Assembly (NCBI GenBank): GCA_001466705.2
Contig: LATX02000186.1
Coordinates: 644,143-708,142 of the forward strand
Source of the DNA: Moniliophthora roreri
Taxonomy: Eukaryota; Basidiomycota; Agaricomycetes; Agaricales; Marasmiaceae
DNA: 64,000 nt
Reading direction: 5' to 3'
The position numbers and the translations under genes were made by a program. This document shows, one piece after another, positions 28,340 through 44,675 of the stretch (the first letter of the stretch is position 1; every line of letters begins with the position of its first letter). Below the pieces are notes generated by a model. It was not told where the DNA came from, ran no database searches, and saw only the letters and a program-made list of their open reading frames with translations.

Positions 28340-29073
28340 CATGTAACTTTCAACAGCTGCAGCATAGGAATTTACGATGCTGCTACCAAGATAAAGATGA
28401 CATATGGACCTTTGTTGCTAAGATAGAGGAAATAATGGACTCTATTGGAATTGAAGATAACCAAGAACACAGCAATGAAGTTTGGCGGGGGCTTAAACCC
28501 GAGATAAAGAATGAATTGTGTTGACAACACCTGGATCCTGATCGGATTGAATTTGAAATTCTGGTTGAGGAAGCCGAAATTGTTGAGACCTACCTGGATG
28601 AAATAGAACCAAAGTGAAAGAATGAAGCTGGCAACAAGAATGCTAGAGATAGCACTAGAAAGCTGGATCAGAGCAGGAGTGCAGCCAAAGGTCATTCTAA
28701 GCAAGAATGTACCCCTCATTCTGAGGGCTCCCACAAACCTAACTCCTCCAGGCTGAACGATAAGCCTTCAGGTAATCTAATAAACCTGGATGGAAAGACA
28801 AGTCAGGGAATAAAGCCTCAGGTCAGAATGGACAATGAAAGCTTACCAATGAGCAAAAAGCCAAACTCAAGGCAGAAAATAAATGCTTTATTTGCGAAAG
28901 CACTGAGCATTATTCATTGAAGTGTCCCAAATGTGGAATGATGAAATCAGATAGGAAGGGAGCTCTGCCAGGCATCCCAGCCAATAATATTGAATTGGAA
29001 ATCGATTCTGAAACAGCAGGAACCAGCTTTGACATGCTAACGTCAAGGGCTGTTGAATTCGATTGTGCTGCTC
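28340..29073 (+). pseudogene. Decayed gag-like gene, second part with zinc knuckle
   Basis: The frame continues the interrupted gag core: LRCCYQDKDDIWTFVAKIEE, then NEVWRGLKPEIKNELC with a following TGA, and a second TGA near 28616. A basic, serine-rich tail leads to a nucleocapsid zinc knuckle at about 28884-28925 (CFICESTEHYSLKC, a CX2CX4HX4C pattern). The reading ends abruptly at 29073, where the LTR of a second element has inserted. Confidence 0.65.
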
Positions 29074-29475
29074 TGTTACGCTCGTACGACTCAGCTTGGC
29101 CGTGACCTGTACGAGACATGCTTACGCATCTCCTCCGTCATAACCTACACGTTCCATTAATCTCCGCCATTGTACATCTTACAACACATTTTCTTGTAGC
29201 GACATCTTGGTCATTGTCCTCATGGACTACATATGTTCTCCATGTTGTATTCTCTTCCAGTAGATATAAACCACTGTATTCTACTGATATACCCCAAGTG
29301 GAAAATTAATGTTGTTCTATGCTCTTCACTTCCCTCCTCTACCTCGCCTCCCATCTCGCTCGTGTGGAGACCCTTCATCTCAGCTGAGCTCCGTAGTTCA
29401 GTAGTGCTGTTGCCGATAGCTTCAGCAAACCTATCTCCTTCGTATGGTGATCCTCATATGGCACTCTCCTAGCCA
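29074..29475 (+). repeat. 5' LTR of the Ty3/Gypsy element
   Basis: It starts TGTTACGCTCG and ends in CCTAGCCA. It aligns along its length with the 3' LTR, except for a short extra copy of a TGATCCTCATATGG-like segment near 29447. About two dozen substitutions separate the two LTRs; all noticed are transitions. Confidence 0.9.
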
Positions 29476-29542
29476 CTCGGCTGTACTTGTTCTTGCTTTC
29501 TTGCATAGTCCTAACAGTATTTTCCACTTCAACTGCTGAATC

Positions 29543-35193
<5,651 letters not shown>

Positions 35194-35349
35194 GTCTTTC
35201 TTGCATCACACTTCTTGTTTTTCAATGCACATAGCTAATTATTCTTATTTAAATTTCTACCAAGATAATTTTCTATGATACTCTACACTTCTGTCCATAT
35301 CCATGTTTGGTCCAAGAAAACAAAAAATTCGGCCGACTCGATGAATTTG

Positions 35350-36851
35350 TCAGTCCTCAGGCTCAGCTGCTGATGACTCAGCCCCGCTCTCACTCCCAGA
35401 ACCATCCTCCGACTCCTCCATGGCCTTTCCCTTTCCCTTGTCCAGCGTTGGCTGCGCTGTCTCCTCCTCCTCTCTGTCTGAGTGTGCTACGTCCAAGACA
35501 TCCAGTACCTGCGCCGACCTATGACACAGAGTTTCAGCCTCCTTCTCCAGATGCTCCACTCGGCCGAGGAGCTCGTCCATTCACTCATTCATCTCGTGCC
35601 TCATCTGCTTGACCTCCAGCAAGACGAGTCAGCCGAGCTCGGCAGCACTCTCGTCAGGACTGTAGTCTCCATCCAAGTCCTCCACCACTGGACAGGACTT
35701 CAGATGTCTATGAGCTTTCGGCTTAGAAGGTCCAGCTACATTCTCCAGTACTTGAGCCATGAAGCTGCATTGGATCTTCGACAATCGGCACGCCTTGCAA
35801 GCGCTGATCAGCCGAGTCTGCCTGTCCCATGTCTTGATCTGCCTCTCGCACGACACTGGATTCTTCTTCCACCGCTGGCAGTTGTCGCACTCTGAACAAA
35901 GTCAGCCTCGTCTGGAAGGAACTCATACGACGTACCTTGACCATCCTCCACTGTCACCCAAACTCCCTTCTCGCTCGAACCCAGCTCTACCCTCGTCCAT
36001 TTGCGACTCTCGATAGGGGACTCGGCCAAGGCTCTTGCATGCTTCCAAGAAGCACCTGGGGAAGGTACTTCAACACCGTCAAATCGAAACTTGGTGACTC
36101 CCTTACCCTTCTTTCCTTCGGCTGACCGTCTCGCACAAGGGGTCTCGTATGTCCCATCATCTTCACCCACAGCCAGAGTCATGTTTCTCACATGAGCACG
36201 CTCCTCACGCTCTCTCCTCAACCTCTCTACCTGTTCCTTCTCTACCTTCTCTTGTTCGGTATGCTCGGCACGCTCTCTCTCTTCCTTCTCTTCCTTCTCA
36301 GCCTTGCGAACTGCCTCCAGCTATGCTAAAATCTGCCCATCCTCTATCCCCTCGTATGCAACCTGCCACTGCTTCCATTCGGCAAGCTGCTCCTCCCGGG
36401 CTTCCACTGTGGCCAGCCATTCCTCCTCGATTCAGCTCCATGCAGAGTTAGCCACCCTCGTACGAACCGAGTAGAGAGTGGCACTTTTGCCGGGTTTGCA
36501 GACAGGAAAAGGGGGGTATTCAGGTTCAAGGACCTCGGCCGGGAATTCGAGAATAGGCATCTCTGGTGCCATTGCCTTGAGGACCTTGGGATCCTTCCAG
36601 GTACAAGTCGGCCAAGGGTATGAATGGCCACCAAGGTCAGGAAGGTCAGAAGTGGGGTAATCCTCTGCGGTCTTGTAGCTGTCAGCGCTGATCTGAGTGT
36701 TTGAGGAGGCTTCGGCTGACATTGCATGGTTGGACTTCGTGGGGAATTGCGATGGAGTCAAAATCCATTCGGGCTTCCTTTTTATATGTTTCCCTTTTTC
36801 TGCAGCCACGTGATACTTCCTTCCATCATCTTCTGCACCATTCTTCTCCAT
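35350..36851 (-). pseudogene. Antisense accessory reading frame with cysteine cluster inside the Ty3/Gypsy element
   Basis: On the strand opposite gag-pol, an ATG at 36851 opens a frame of about 500 residues down to 35350. It shows proline/acid-rich segments, a long Glu/Arg/Lys-rich coiled-coil-like stretch around 36220-36330 (KAEKEEKERERAEHTEQEK), and YEFLPDEADFVQ. A cysteine cluster follows (CDNC, then C, then CKACRLSKIQC) at about 35890-35780. The C-terminal tail is acidic ([19 protein letters not shown]). A one-base frame change just before the cysteine cluster and a few stops (near 36431, 36330, 35629 and 35585) mark it as decayed. The cysteine spacing suggests a zinc-binding or DNA-binding role. 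Its function is unknown. Confidence 0.7.
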
Positions 36852-36899
36852 TGTTCCGCTTATTTCCTTTTCTATAATGTTCCTCCAGGGTCGGAACCT

Positions 36900-36911
36900 A
36901 AGGGGGGGATA
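36900..36911 (+). other. Polypurine tract
   Basis: AAGGGGGGGATA lies immediately before the 3' LTR, the expected position for priming plus-strand DNA synthesis in LTR elements. Confidence 0.75.
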
Positions 36912-36912
36912 C

Positions 36913-37301
36913 TGTTACGCTTGTACGACTCGGCTCGGCCATGACCCATACGAGACATGCTTACGCATCTCCTCCGTCATAACCTACACATTCCATTAAT
37001 CTCCACCATTGTACATCTTACAACACGTTTTCTTGTAGCAACATCTTGGTCATTGTCCTCATGGACTACATACGTTCTCCACATTGTATTCTCTTCCAGT
37101 AGATATAAACCACTGTATTCTACCGGTATACCCCAAGTGGAAAATTAATGTTGTTCTACGCTCTTCACTTCCCTCCTCTACCTTGCCTCCCATCTCACTC
37201 ATGTGGAGACCCTTCATCTCAGCCGAGCTCCGTAGTTCAGTAGTGCTGTTGCCAATAGCTTCAGCGAACCCATCTCCTTTGTATGGCACTCTCCTAGCCC
37301 A
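36913..37301 (+). repeat. 3' LTR of the Ty3/Gypsy element
   Basis: It starts TGTTACGCTTG and ends CCTAGCCCA. It matches the 5' LTR throughout, lacks the short extra segment near the end, and differs otherwise by transitions only, as far as seen by eye. Confidence 0.9.
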
Positions 37302-37590
37302 CATTTAAAACATAGGGAATGATTCTATGGATGATCAGATGACATTCAGCTGGGTAGCTGGGGTGACCCTTTGTCAGAACGAATACACTACCTATTGGAT
37401 CATGTGGCACCCTACCCAGAAGACCCCTTTGGAACAAAGCCTGAATGGGGAAGGTTCATGGTTAGTCATGCAGGTAATAAATACCACATCGAAGACACTA
37501 TGAACCTCCATGCCCATGATGGACAATGTCCTGACACTTACCTATCATTAAGCCTAGCTGAGGACCCTAACTTCTTAATCATCCACTAGT
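37302..37590 (+). pseudogene. Unidentified coding remnant
   Basis: After the 3' LTR an open stretch reads MDDQMTFSWVAGV, then in a shifted frame ERIHYLLDHVAPYPEDPFG, RFMVSHAGNKYHIEDTMN and TYLSLSLAEDPNFLIIH. The composition is clearly protein-like and the reading needs one frame change near 37370. I do not recognise the family; it may be a piece of the older element split by the Ty3/Gypsy insertion, or of a different mobile element. Confidence 0.4.
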
Positions 37591-37596
37591 ACTGTT

Positions 37597-39534
37597 AATA
37601 TGTCGAACCTAGAAAAGACCCACTTTTATTCATTTTACACTATTTCTGAATCGGAACACTTTAATATGACACAAGATAACGGGTAATAAGGACTAGAGAG
37701 AGCCCAGTCTGCTAGTCATTGCCTTAGAGAAGCGGTGGTACCTTAGAAAGTATGAAGAGCTATATGATACACTATACAGAGGTGTCTAAGCTGTACTTTC
37801 TGACCTATCTATGTATCAGATCCAAAGCAGATCACTCCTGAAACCTGTAGGGAATCTAACTATGGCCCAATGAATGCATTGACTAGTTAACCAAGCTCTC
37901 AAAGTGCTATCAATGGGATTTTAACTTCTACTTTACTTTTCTATGACATCTGCAAAGTGCAAGCTGCAGTCAAACAGTACAGAGGTACTTAGAGGCATCA
38001 AAACAGAAAGACAACTTAGAACAGGAACGATCATAGAACGATCCTCCTCCGAAGTCAATATATGGATCAGAGTCAAAGCAGGTGGCGATCTCTTAATAAA
38101 GAATTCACTGGTGGCTAAACAATATGCAATAAGCAAACTAGGTACAAAGACTGCTCAGAAAGACAGAAATCACTTCCGAGGGACCTTTACTACCTATAGA
38201 CAGATACTACAAGACATATGAAGAATATCTAACATGCAAGAAATCTGAAATAAGACTGAGTGTGCATTGTCAAAGGAGATAGGGACAATAACAGTGTGTT
38301 CCGACCTTGGAAACTTTGGCATCTAGGCCTCTGCCGATGTGCAGGTACTAGAAAAGGGGAAATGCTGTCAAAAGATGGGACGGATACAGCCATCCGCTCA
38401 TAGATACCTGACTTAGAAAAGAGAAAATACAAATTATAGAATCCCTCTTTTAGTATCTCAGTCACTCATTTGTCATTTCCTGAATTATCGGACATTATTT
38501 ATAATTTTCTGTAGATATATTCCTTGGACCATATATAAGGACAGCTAGATATTTGTACATACTCAAGTAACTCTGCCCCCTCTGATTGTGAATACATGAC
38601 AAGTTTGTTTGGTGTATAAATTTGTGTGCCATTCCAGTTTTGCTTCCTCACTACAGGCCCTGGAGATTGGTCCTGAGTGACTCCAGAGAGATAGAAATCT
38701 GATAACAAACTTGTGTCATAAGAGATAAGAGTAACATCTTGAGTGCATTATAGCACTTTTCTAAGAGACACTTTACACCAAGAAGGAGCCTTGGGCACTT
38801 GGAGTGTGGCCTGTGTGTGTATCAGGTTGTGACACACTTAGAGTCTTAGCAAGGGGTGTGCCTGCACTGAACTCTTTGTAGAAATTGGTCTAGGACCTTT
38901 TCCAGTACACTGTGTGCTGTAGTTGTCTTAAAGAAGTCTTGAACTCCATAGGGTCAGACTATATCGGCTATTGAGTCTTTGTACAGGACTGTAGCTCTTG
39001 NTTGAGTGTGTTATAGCACTTTTCTAAGAGACACTTTACACCAAGAAGGAGCCTTGGGCACTTGGAGTGTGGCCTGTGTGTGTATCAGGTTGTGACACAC
39101 TTAGAGTCTTAGCAAGGGGTGTGCCTGCGCTGAGCTCTTTGTAGAAATTTGTCTAGGACCTTTTCCAGTACACTGTGTGCTGTAGTTATCTTGAAGAAGT
39201 CTTGAACTCCGTAGGGTCAGACTATATCGGCTATCAAGTCTTTGTACAGGACTGTAGCTCTTGTGTTTGTGCTTTGTGCACTGTGTTCTTTGTGTTTTGT
39301 GTGTGTTTGTGATATAAACCCTTTTTAAAACCCATATATACTCCTCTGGAGGTGAACACCTTGAAGTAGATTGCTTCAATAAGAAAGAATCAACCTAGCT
39401 AAGAGTTTTGTTGGCATTCTAAGTGTGGCAACTCTGATCACATCAATCCACACTTGCACAACAACCTGAGTTAGACTTTTGGAGGTTATCTTTTGGGTAG
39501 TTTTCCACTAGTCTTATCTTAGACAAATTACTGC
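37597..39534 (+). repeat. Left arm of a 4.5-kb inverted repeat
   Basis: This arm matches the reverse complement of 40329-42055 along its length at roughly 90 percent by eye, from TAATATGTCGAACCTAG at the outer end to CTTAGACAAATTACTGC at the inner end. It contains CATATATAAGG near 38528 and no open frames of note. About 265 bp (38740-39000) are tandemly repeated at 39005-39265 in this arm only. It may be an LTR of a family of which the 26.6-28.3 kb repeat is another member. Confidence 0.75.
39001..39001. other. Single undetermined base (N)
   Basis: The only N in the window, lying exactly between two near-identical segments of about 265 bp. The position suggests a closed assembly gap and a possible artificial duplication. 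Confidence 0.95.
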
Positions 39535-40328
39535 ACTGCCTGAATCTGCCATAAGGCCACTTGAATCCTAACTGGCTAAAGGACAAGTCAGTTAAGTTCA
39601 TGACAGTTAAGTGAATACAAGAATGTACCACCTTGAAGTACATACTACAGCTGGCAATGAACAAGAGAAGCTATATTGACATCTAGGTATGGGAGGGTAA
39701 GTGGCTCTAGGTCGATGTTAGCAGGAATAGACATAGAAGTATGCTGTCAGAGCCATACCTGTGGTGAGTTGGTGAGTCGACATGTGAGATATGTGCCTGT
39801 GTGGTAATTAAGAGTGAATTATTGAATAGCAATGATTGGAAACATTGGGTGCTGAGTGTGAAGGTTCAGAAGGGCTAAGAGCTCAATAGTCAGTGAAAAA
39901 TGACATTAGACATGAAAGTGGAGTTGATTGCATACCTTGGATCCTCTAATGTCCCACACCAGACTCAGCAGCTTGACCCATCTCATGTGCCAAATGGTCT
40001 CTAGCCAAAGTGTGAATCAGCCTCTGATAAGTATATAGCAAGAATCACATACTAAAATTGATGCATTGGTGTTGTTATGAACATGTGAGAGGTGGATGTC
40101 TAGATCTGTAGACATAGCAGGGAAAAAAGGGTATTTAGGTTAGGATTCAGGTAAATGTTTGGAATAGATGAATTAATGCACCTCAAATGAGTCATAATGA
40201 GTGAATATTGAGGCACAGAAGTGCATGTGGGCAGGCAGTTGTAGGATAGGGAGAGGGAGGAGGGGAGGGAGGAGGGGAGATAGTGGTAGGAGAGAAGAAA
40301 GGGAAGTTGGGGGGTTTGGAATTCTGGG
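39535..40328. other. Spacer of the 4.5-kb inverted repeat
   Basis: About 0.8 kb of low-complexity DNA without genes, including a purine-rich GGAGG tract near 40240-40310. Confidence 0.6.
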
Positions 40329-42055
40329 GCAGTAATTTGTCTAAGAATAAGACTAGTGGAAAGCTACCCAAAAGATAACCTCCAAAAAGTCTAACTCAGT
40401 TTGTTGTGCAAGTGTGGATTGATGTGATCAGAGTTACTGCACTTAGAATGCCAACAAAACGCTTAGCTAGGTTGATTCTCTCTCTTATGGAAGCAATCTA
40501 CTTCAAAGTGTTCACCTCCAGAGGAGTATATATGGGTTTTTAAAAAGAGTTTATATCCAAACACACAAACACACACACAAGAACACAGTGCACAAAGCAC
40601 AAAACACAAGAGCTACAGTCCCATACAAAGACTCAATAGCCGATATAGTCTGACTCTATGGAGTTCAAGACTTCTTCAAGATAACTACAGCACACAGTGT
40701 ACTGGAAAAGGTTCTAGACCAATTTCTACAAAGAGTTCAGTGCAGGCACACCCCTTGCTAATACTCTAAGTGTGTCACAACCTGATACACACACAGGCCA
40801 CACTCCAAGTGCCCAAGGCTCCTTCTTGGTGTAAAGTTTCTCTTAGAAAAGCATGACACAAGTTCATTATCAGATGTCTATCTCTCTGGAGTCACTCAGG
40901 ACCAATCTCCAGGGCCTGAAGTGAGGAAGCAAAACTGGAATGGCACACAAATTTATACACCAAACAAACTCTTCATGTATTCACAATTGGAGGGGGCAGA
41001 GTTACTTGAGCATGTACAAATATCTAGCTGTCCTTATATACAGTCCAAGGAATATATCTACAGAAAAATAAATAATGTCCGATAATTCAGGAAATGATAA
41101 ATGAGTGATGGAGATACTAAAAGAGGGAATATTCAGATGTCACAGAGTCTGGCCACTAGGGTATCCGACCATATCCATGCAGGTATCTATGTTTCCAGGC
41201 GTTCTGGGCTCTATAATTTGTATTTTCTCTTTTTCTAAGTCAGGTATCTACAAGCAGATGGCTGTATCTGTCCTGTCTCTTTACAGCATTTCCCATTCCA
41301 GTATCCTCACATCAGTAGAGGCCTAGATGCCAAAGTCTCCAAGGTCAGAACACACTGTTACTGTTCCTCTCTCCTTTGACAGTGCATGCTCGGTCTTATT
41401 TAGAACTTCTTATGCATTTAGATATTCTTTGTATGTCTCATAGTATCTGTCTGTAAGTAGTGGATGTCCTTCAGAAGTGAGTTCCATCGTTCTGAGATGA
41501 CCTTATACCTAGTTAGGTTATTGCATATTGTTTAGCCGCTGGTGAATTCTTTATTAAGAGATTACCTGCTTTGACTCTGATCTGTATATTGACTTTGAAG
41601 GAGGATCGTTCTATGATCATTCCTGTTCTAAGTCATCTTTCTGTTTTGACATCTCCTCTAAGTACCTCTGTACTGTTTGACTGCAGATTGCACTTTGCAG
41701 ATATCATAGAAAGGTAAAGTAGAAATTAAAATCCCCTTGATAGCACTTTGAGAGCTTGGTTAACTAGCCAATGCATTTATTGAGCCATAGTTAGGTTCTC
41801 TACAGGTTTCGGGAGTGATCTGTTTTAGATCTGATACATAGATAAGTCAGGAAGTACAGCTTCGACACCTCTGTATAGCATATCATATAGCTCTTTGTAC
41901 TTTCCAAGGTACCATAGCTTCTCTAAGGCAATGACTAGCAGAGTGGGCTCACTCTAGTCCTTATTACCTGTTATCTGGTGTCATATTAAAGTGTTCCAAT
42001 TCAAAAGTAGTGTAAAATGAATAAAAGTGGGTCTTTTCTAGGTTAGACATATTAG
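40329..42055 (-). repeat. Right arm of the 4.5-kb inverted repeat
   Basis: Reverse complement of the left arm. It lacks the 265-bp duplication and carries about 120 extra bases near 41105-41225. The outer end is GACATATTAG at 42047-42055. Confidence 0.75.
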
Positions 42056-42510
42056 CGGCCTTTATGTGAGAATTGAGAGTGCGCATGGACTATTTTAGGG
42101 CCAGTCAGGGTTTAGGGTTTTGGACATATGGGTTGTGAGAGTGTCTTTTTGTTGTCAAGGGTGTTGGGGGTGTTGGGTACTTGAACAGTCTTGAAGGTGA
42201 GTGAAAGCCAGTCAAAAAGCAATGACACTTCGAGGAGGCCAGCAGCTGGGTCCAATGCTCTGAATCTCCGATCCCGTTCAGAATTCCACATGTCCAACAC
42301 TCTCTGACCATCGACAATGTCCACAGTAGTGCTCAGAAACCAAGTAGAGGTGGTCTTGGAGTGAATCTGCTGGTAAATAGGTATGTGGACTACTGGGATG
42401 TAGTATACATTTCTGGTTGTCTCCTTGGAAAATGATATTCTACAGAAACTATCCTGAGACCCTGTAATGAGATTCCGGTATTATATTGCTCTCTGAAGTT
42501 AAAGGAAGGA
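42056..42510. other. Repeat-block DNA, nothing recognised
   Basis: No coding region or known repeat was identified; one telomere-like GGGTTTAGGGTTTTGG stretch occurs near 42107. Confidence 0.4.
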
Positions 42511-42662
42511 TATAACCCATTATGGCAGTCACAAGGGGTTATAACCCCATTCATGACTCTGGCTATATTCCACATTATAACCCTCTGTTGTGGTCATGAG
42601 GGGTTATAACTGGAGTTATATCAACAGTTATAACCCTTGTTCACAGTCGTGAGGGGTTATAA
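42511..42662. repeat. Three tandem hairpins with conserved TTATAACCC stems
   Basis: Three successive inverted repeats at 42511-42543, 42574-42610 and 42627-42662 each pair TATAACCC with GGGGTTATA across loops of about 15-17 bases. The stems are conserved and the loops differ. Where the first hairpin ends, GGGGTTATAACCCC (42535-42548) is also a perfect 14-bp palindrome. Confidence 0.6.
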
Positions 42663-42789
42663 TACATGTTGTATTCTCAAGGTACAGTAACAGGGCTTTA
42701 TATACATGGCTACAACACTAACAGACTTATAGACAATGTGTATCAGGTGTTGTTTCCCCTGCTAACCTGCTATACTGCTCTCTGGTTTT

Positions 42790-43455
42790 TGCTAATGAAT
42801 AGACAAAAATGATTTTGGTCAATGAGTATAGTAGATAATGAGAAAAAATGATTTTGGTCAATGATCATGGATGAGCATAGCAGAAAATGAGGGAAAATGA
42901 TTTTGGTCAATAACCATGGAAGAAAATGGGAGAAAATAGGCAAAAATGGAAGAAAATGGAGAATCATAAGACTCAATTTTTTTCTGCCTTCTAAAACACA
43001 GAGAGAGGGGTCTATATGGTAGAGAGGACTTATTGGTTAATGTTCTGACTGATAAAAACACTAGCCAAGGCGGGGAGGATGCAGGTTTTCTCTGAATTAG
43101 CTGCAGAGGCAAGGGGATATATTGTTCACTGTACACTGGAATGTATATGGCACTTTGGCACAGTGGTTATGTTGTGGCCCCAGCTTCTGTGTTGGCTTAC
43201 AAAGCAATGCTGTTGTCACTGGTTTGATTCTGCCAGGTGGCAGTAAACATTTTCTCTGTCTGCCTGACTCTCATGAAAATAGATGATCATGGGCAAAATG
43301 AATGATCACCCATATTCCCCATGATCTTCCATGATCACTAGGTGGGGTCTATTTTCTGCTATTATCAAGGCCAAAATAGGTAATAATGTATTTTGGTCAT
43401 GATAATGTATTTTGGTCATTTTCTGCCATGATCATTAGGTGTTTGATTTGCTAAT
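42790..43455 (+). mobile_element. TIR element with Pol III-type promoter, copy A (left end truncated)
   Basis: This matches the reverse complement of 53552-54256 over nearly its whole length. Its right end (GATTTGCTAAT, about 43445-43455) corresponds to the CATCAGCAAATC terminus of copy B; the left terminus is missing. The centre holds AAGGGGATATATTG at 43111, a box A match TGGCACAGTGG at 43156 and a box B-like GGTTTGATTC at 43221. The arms consist of repeated ATGATTTTGGTCA and TGATCATGG words. There is no protein-coding capacity, so it is non-autonomous. Confidence 0.75.
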
Positions 43456-44079
43456 ATTGTGCACCTGAATCTAAAAGTAGAAAAGACATCAGTTTTTTCA
43501 GGGCAGGACTAGGAGAGGAGACAAAGAGTATCATTCTCTGGCTTGGAATCCAGACTTAGTAGAACCTGACAATGCAGAGTGGATTCTGCTGATTGGGCCT
43601 TGGGTACCATGCCAATTTTCAACATTGATGAGTCCCATGCAGGTTGAGAAGGTATCTGTGCTGAGGGTCATGGTGATAAAATAGAGATTTAGTATATTGA
43701 ATGACTATGACCATTATCTAGAGAGAGGCAGTGAATTGTTTGTGTTACAGTGAGTCCCAGTACTTTCTTGTCCTATAATACCCAATACCACCTGGAATTG
43801 GATTGGAAGCCACTTTGGTAAAGGATATGTTGGTACTATCCAAATCCCCATATATTATACAGCTGAGATTTGCTCAGGACACTGGAGTGGTATGAGTTTG
43901 GGTCACTGGAGAAGCTTCATGTTGGGTAGGATGGGCAGTCTCACTATAAGGTTTGATGGACCCTAGTAGAGGTAGAAGCTATTGTAGAAACTGAGCTGTA
44001 TACAGTTATAAGTAGAGTAAAAAAAAAATTACTTACCTGCACTGGTGGTGATCTCAATCCTAGCAGTTGTAGGCAAAGC
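43456..44079. other. Repeat-block DNA without CpG, nothing recognised
   Basis: No gene or repeat unit was identified. Large parts contain no CG dinucleotide at all. Confidence 0.4.
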
Positions 44080-44675
44080 ACCTTTGTGTTCCAGGTATTG
44101 AAACTGATAAGACACTAGGAATGGGCTTTACCTGGCATCAGATCAGACTGATTCTGTGCAGAGATTAGGCACACCTTGTTGCACCTCTTCTCTGCCCTCC
44201 ATCACACCTCTCTCACACATTGCCTCAGACCTCTCCAAGTCTCCAAGTACTCTGTGGACTGCCTGCCAGTGATTACTTCCAGCAACAGTGACTTATCACT
44301 GGCCTCTCAACTTCAACTATCAATCACATGACCCTTTGTCATTGTCCCCATACCCCTTGTTGTCATTTCCACCACTCTGGACATCAGTTAGTCACTGGAC
44401 CTCCACTGCTGGCCTTAGTGACTCATGTGACTCATTGCCGGTTCTGCCACATCAACCACTGCTTCTACACAACCTTCATTGTCATTGCCTAGAGTAGCTA
44501 TTGTTGTTATAGTTGACTCTTTTTTGTTATAAAAGAGCCTCAGGTGCATCTTGTGCTGATATTTTGTTCAAATTTTGATACTTATTACTAGTACTATGAC
44601 CAGTTTCAAGAAAATTTTTCATCTGTAATATGGCCTAACAACTGTCCCAAATCCAGTTGAAAAGAGAGTGGACTC
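44080..44675 (+). repeat. Left arm of a 3.2-kb inverted repeat
   Basis: From CCTTTGTGTTCCAGGTATTG inward, this arm matches the reverse complement of 46691-47300 with only scattered differences. The shared DNA contains many CTGGCCTC-, CATTGTC- and CCACTG-type words and a GTTATAGTTGACT stretch. With a 2-kb interior, it has the form of a foldback or long-TIR element. Confidence 0.7.

Noticed and set aside
37597..42055. Inverted arms as viral or organellar inverted repeats
   Set aside because: No organellar or viral genes are nearby and the arms lie within nested transposon remains.
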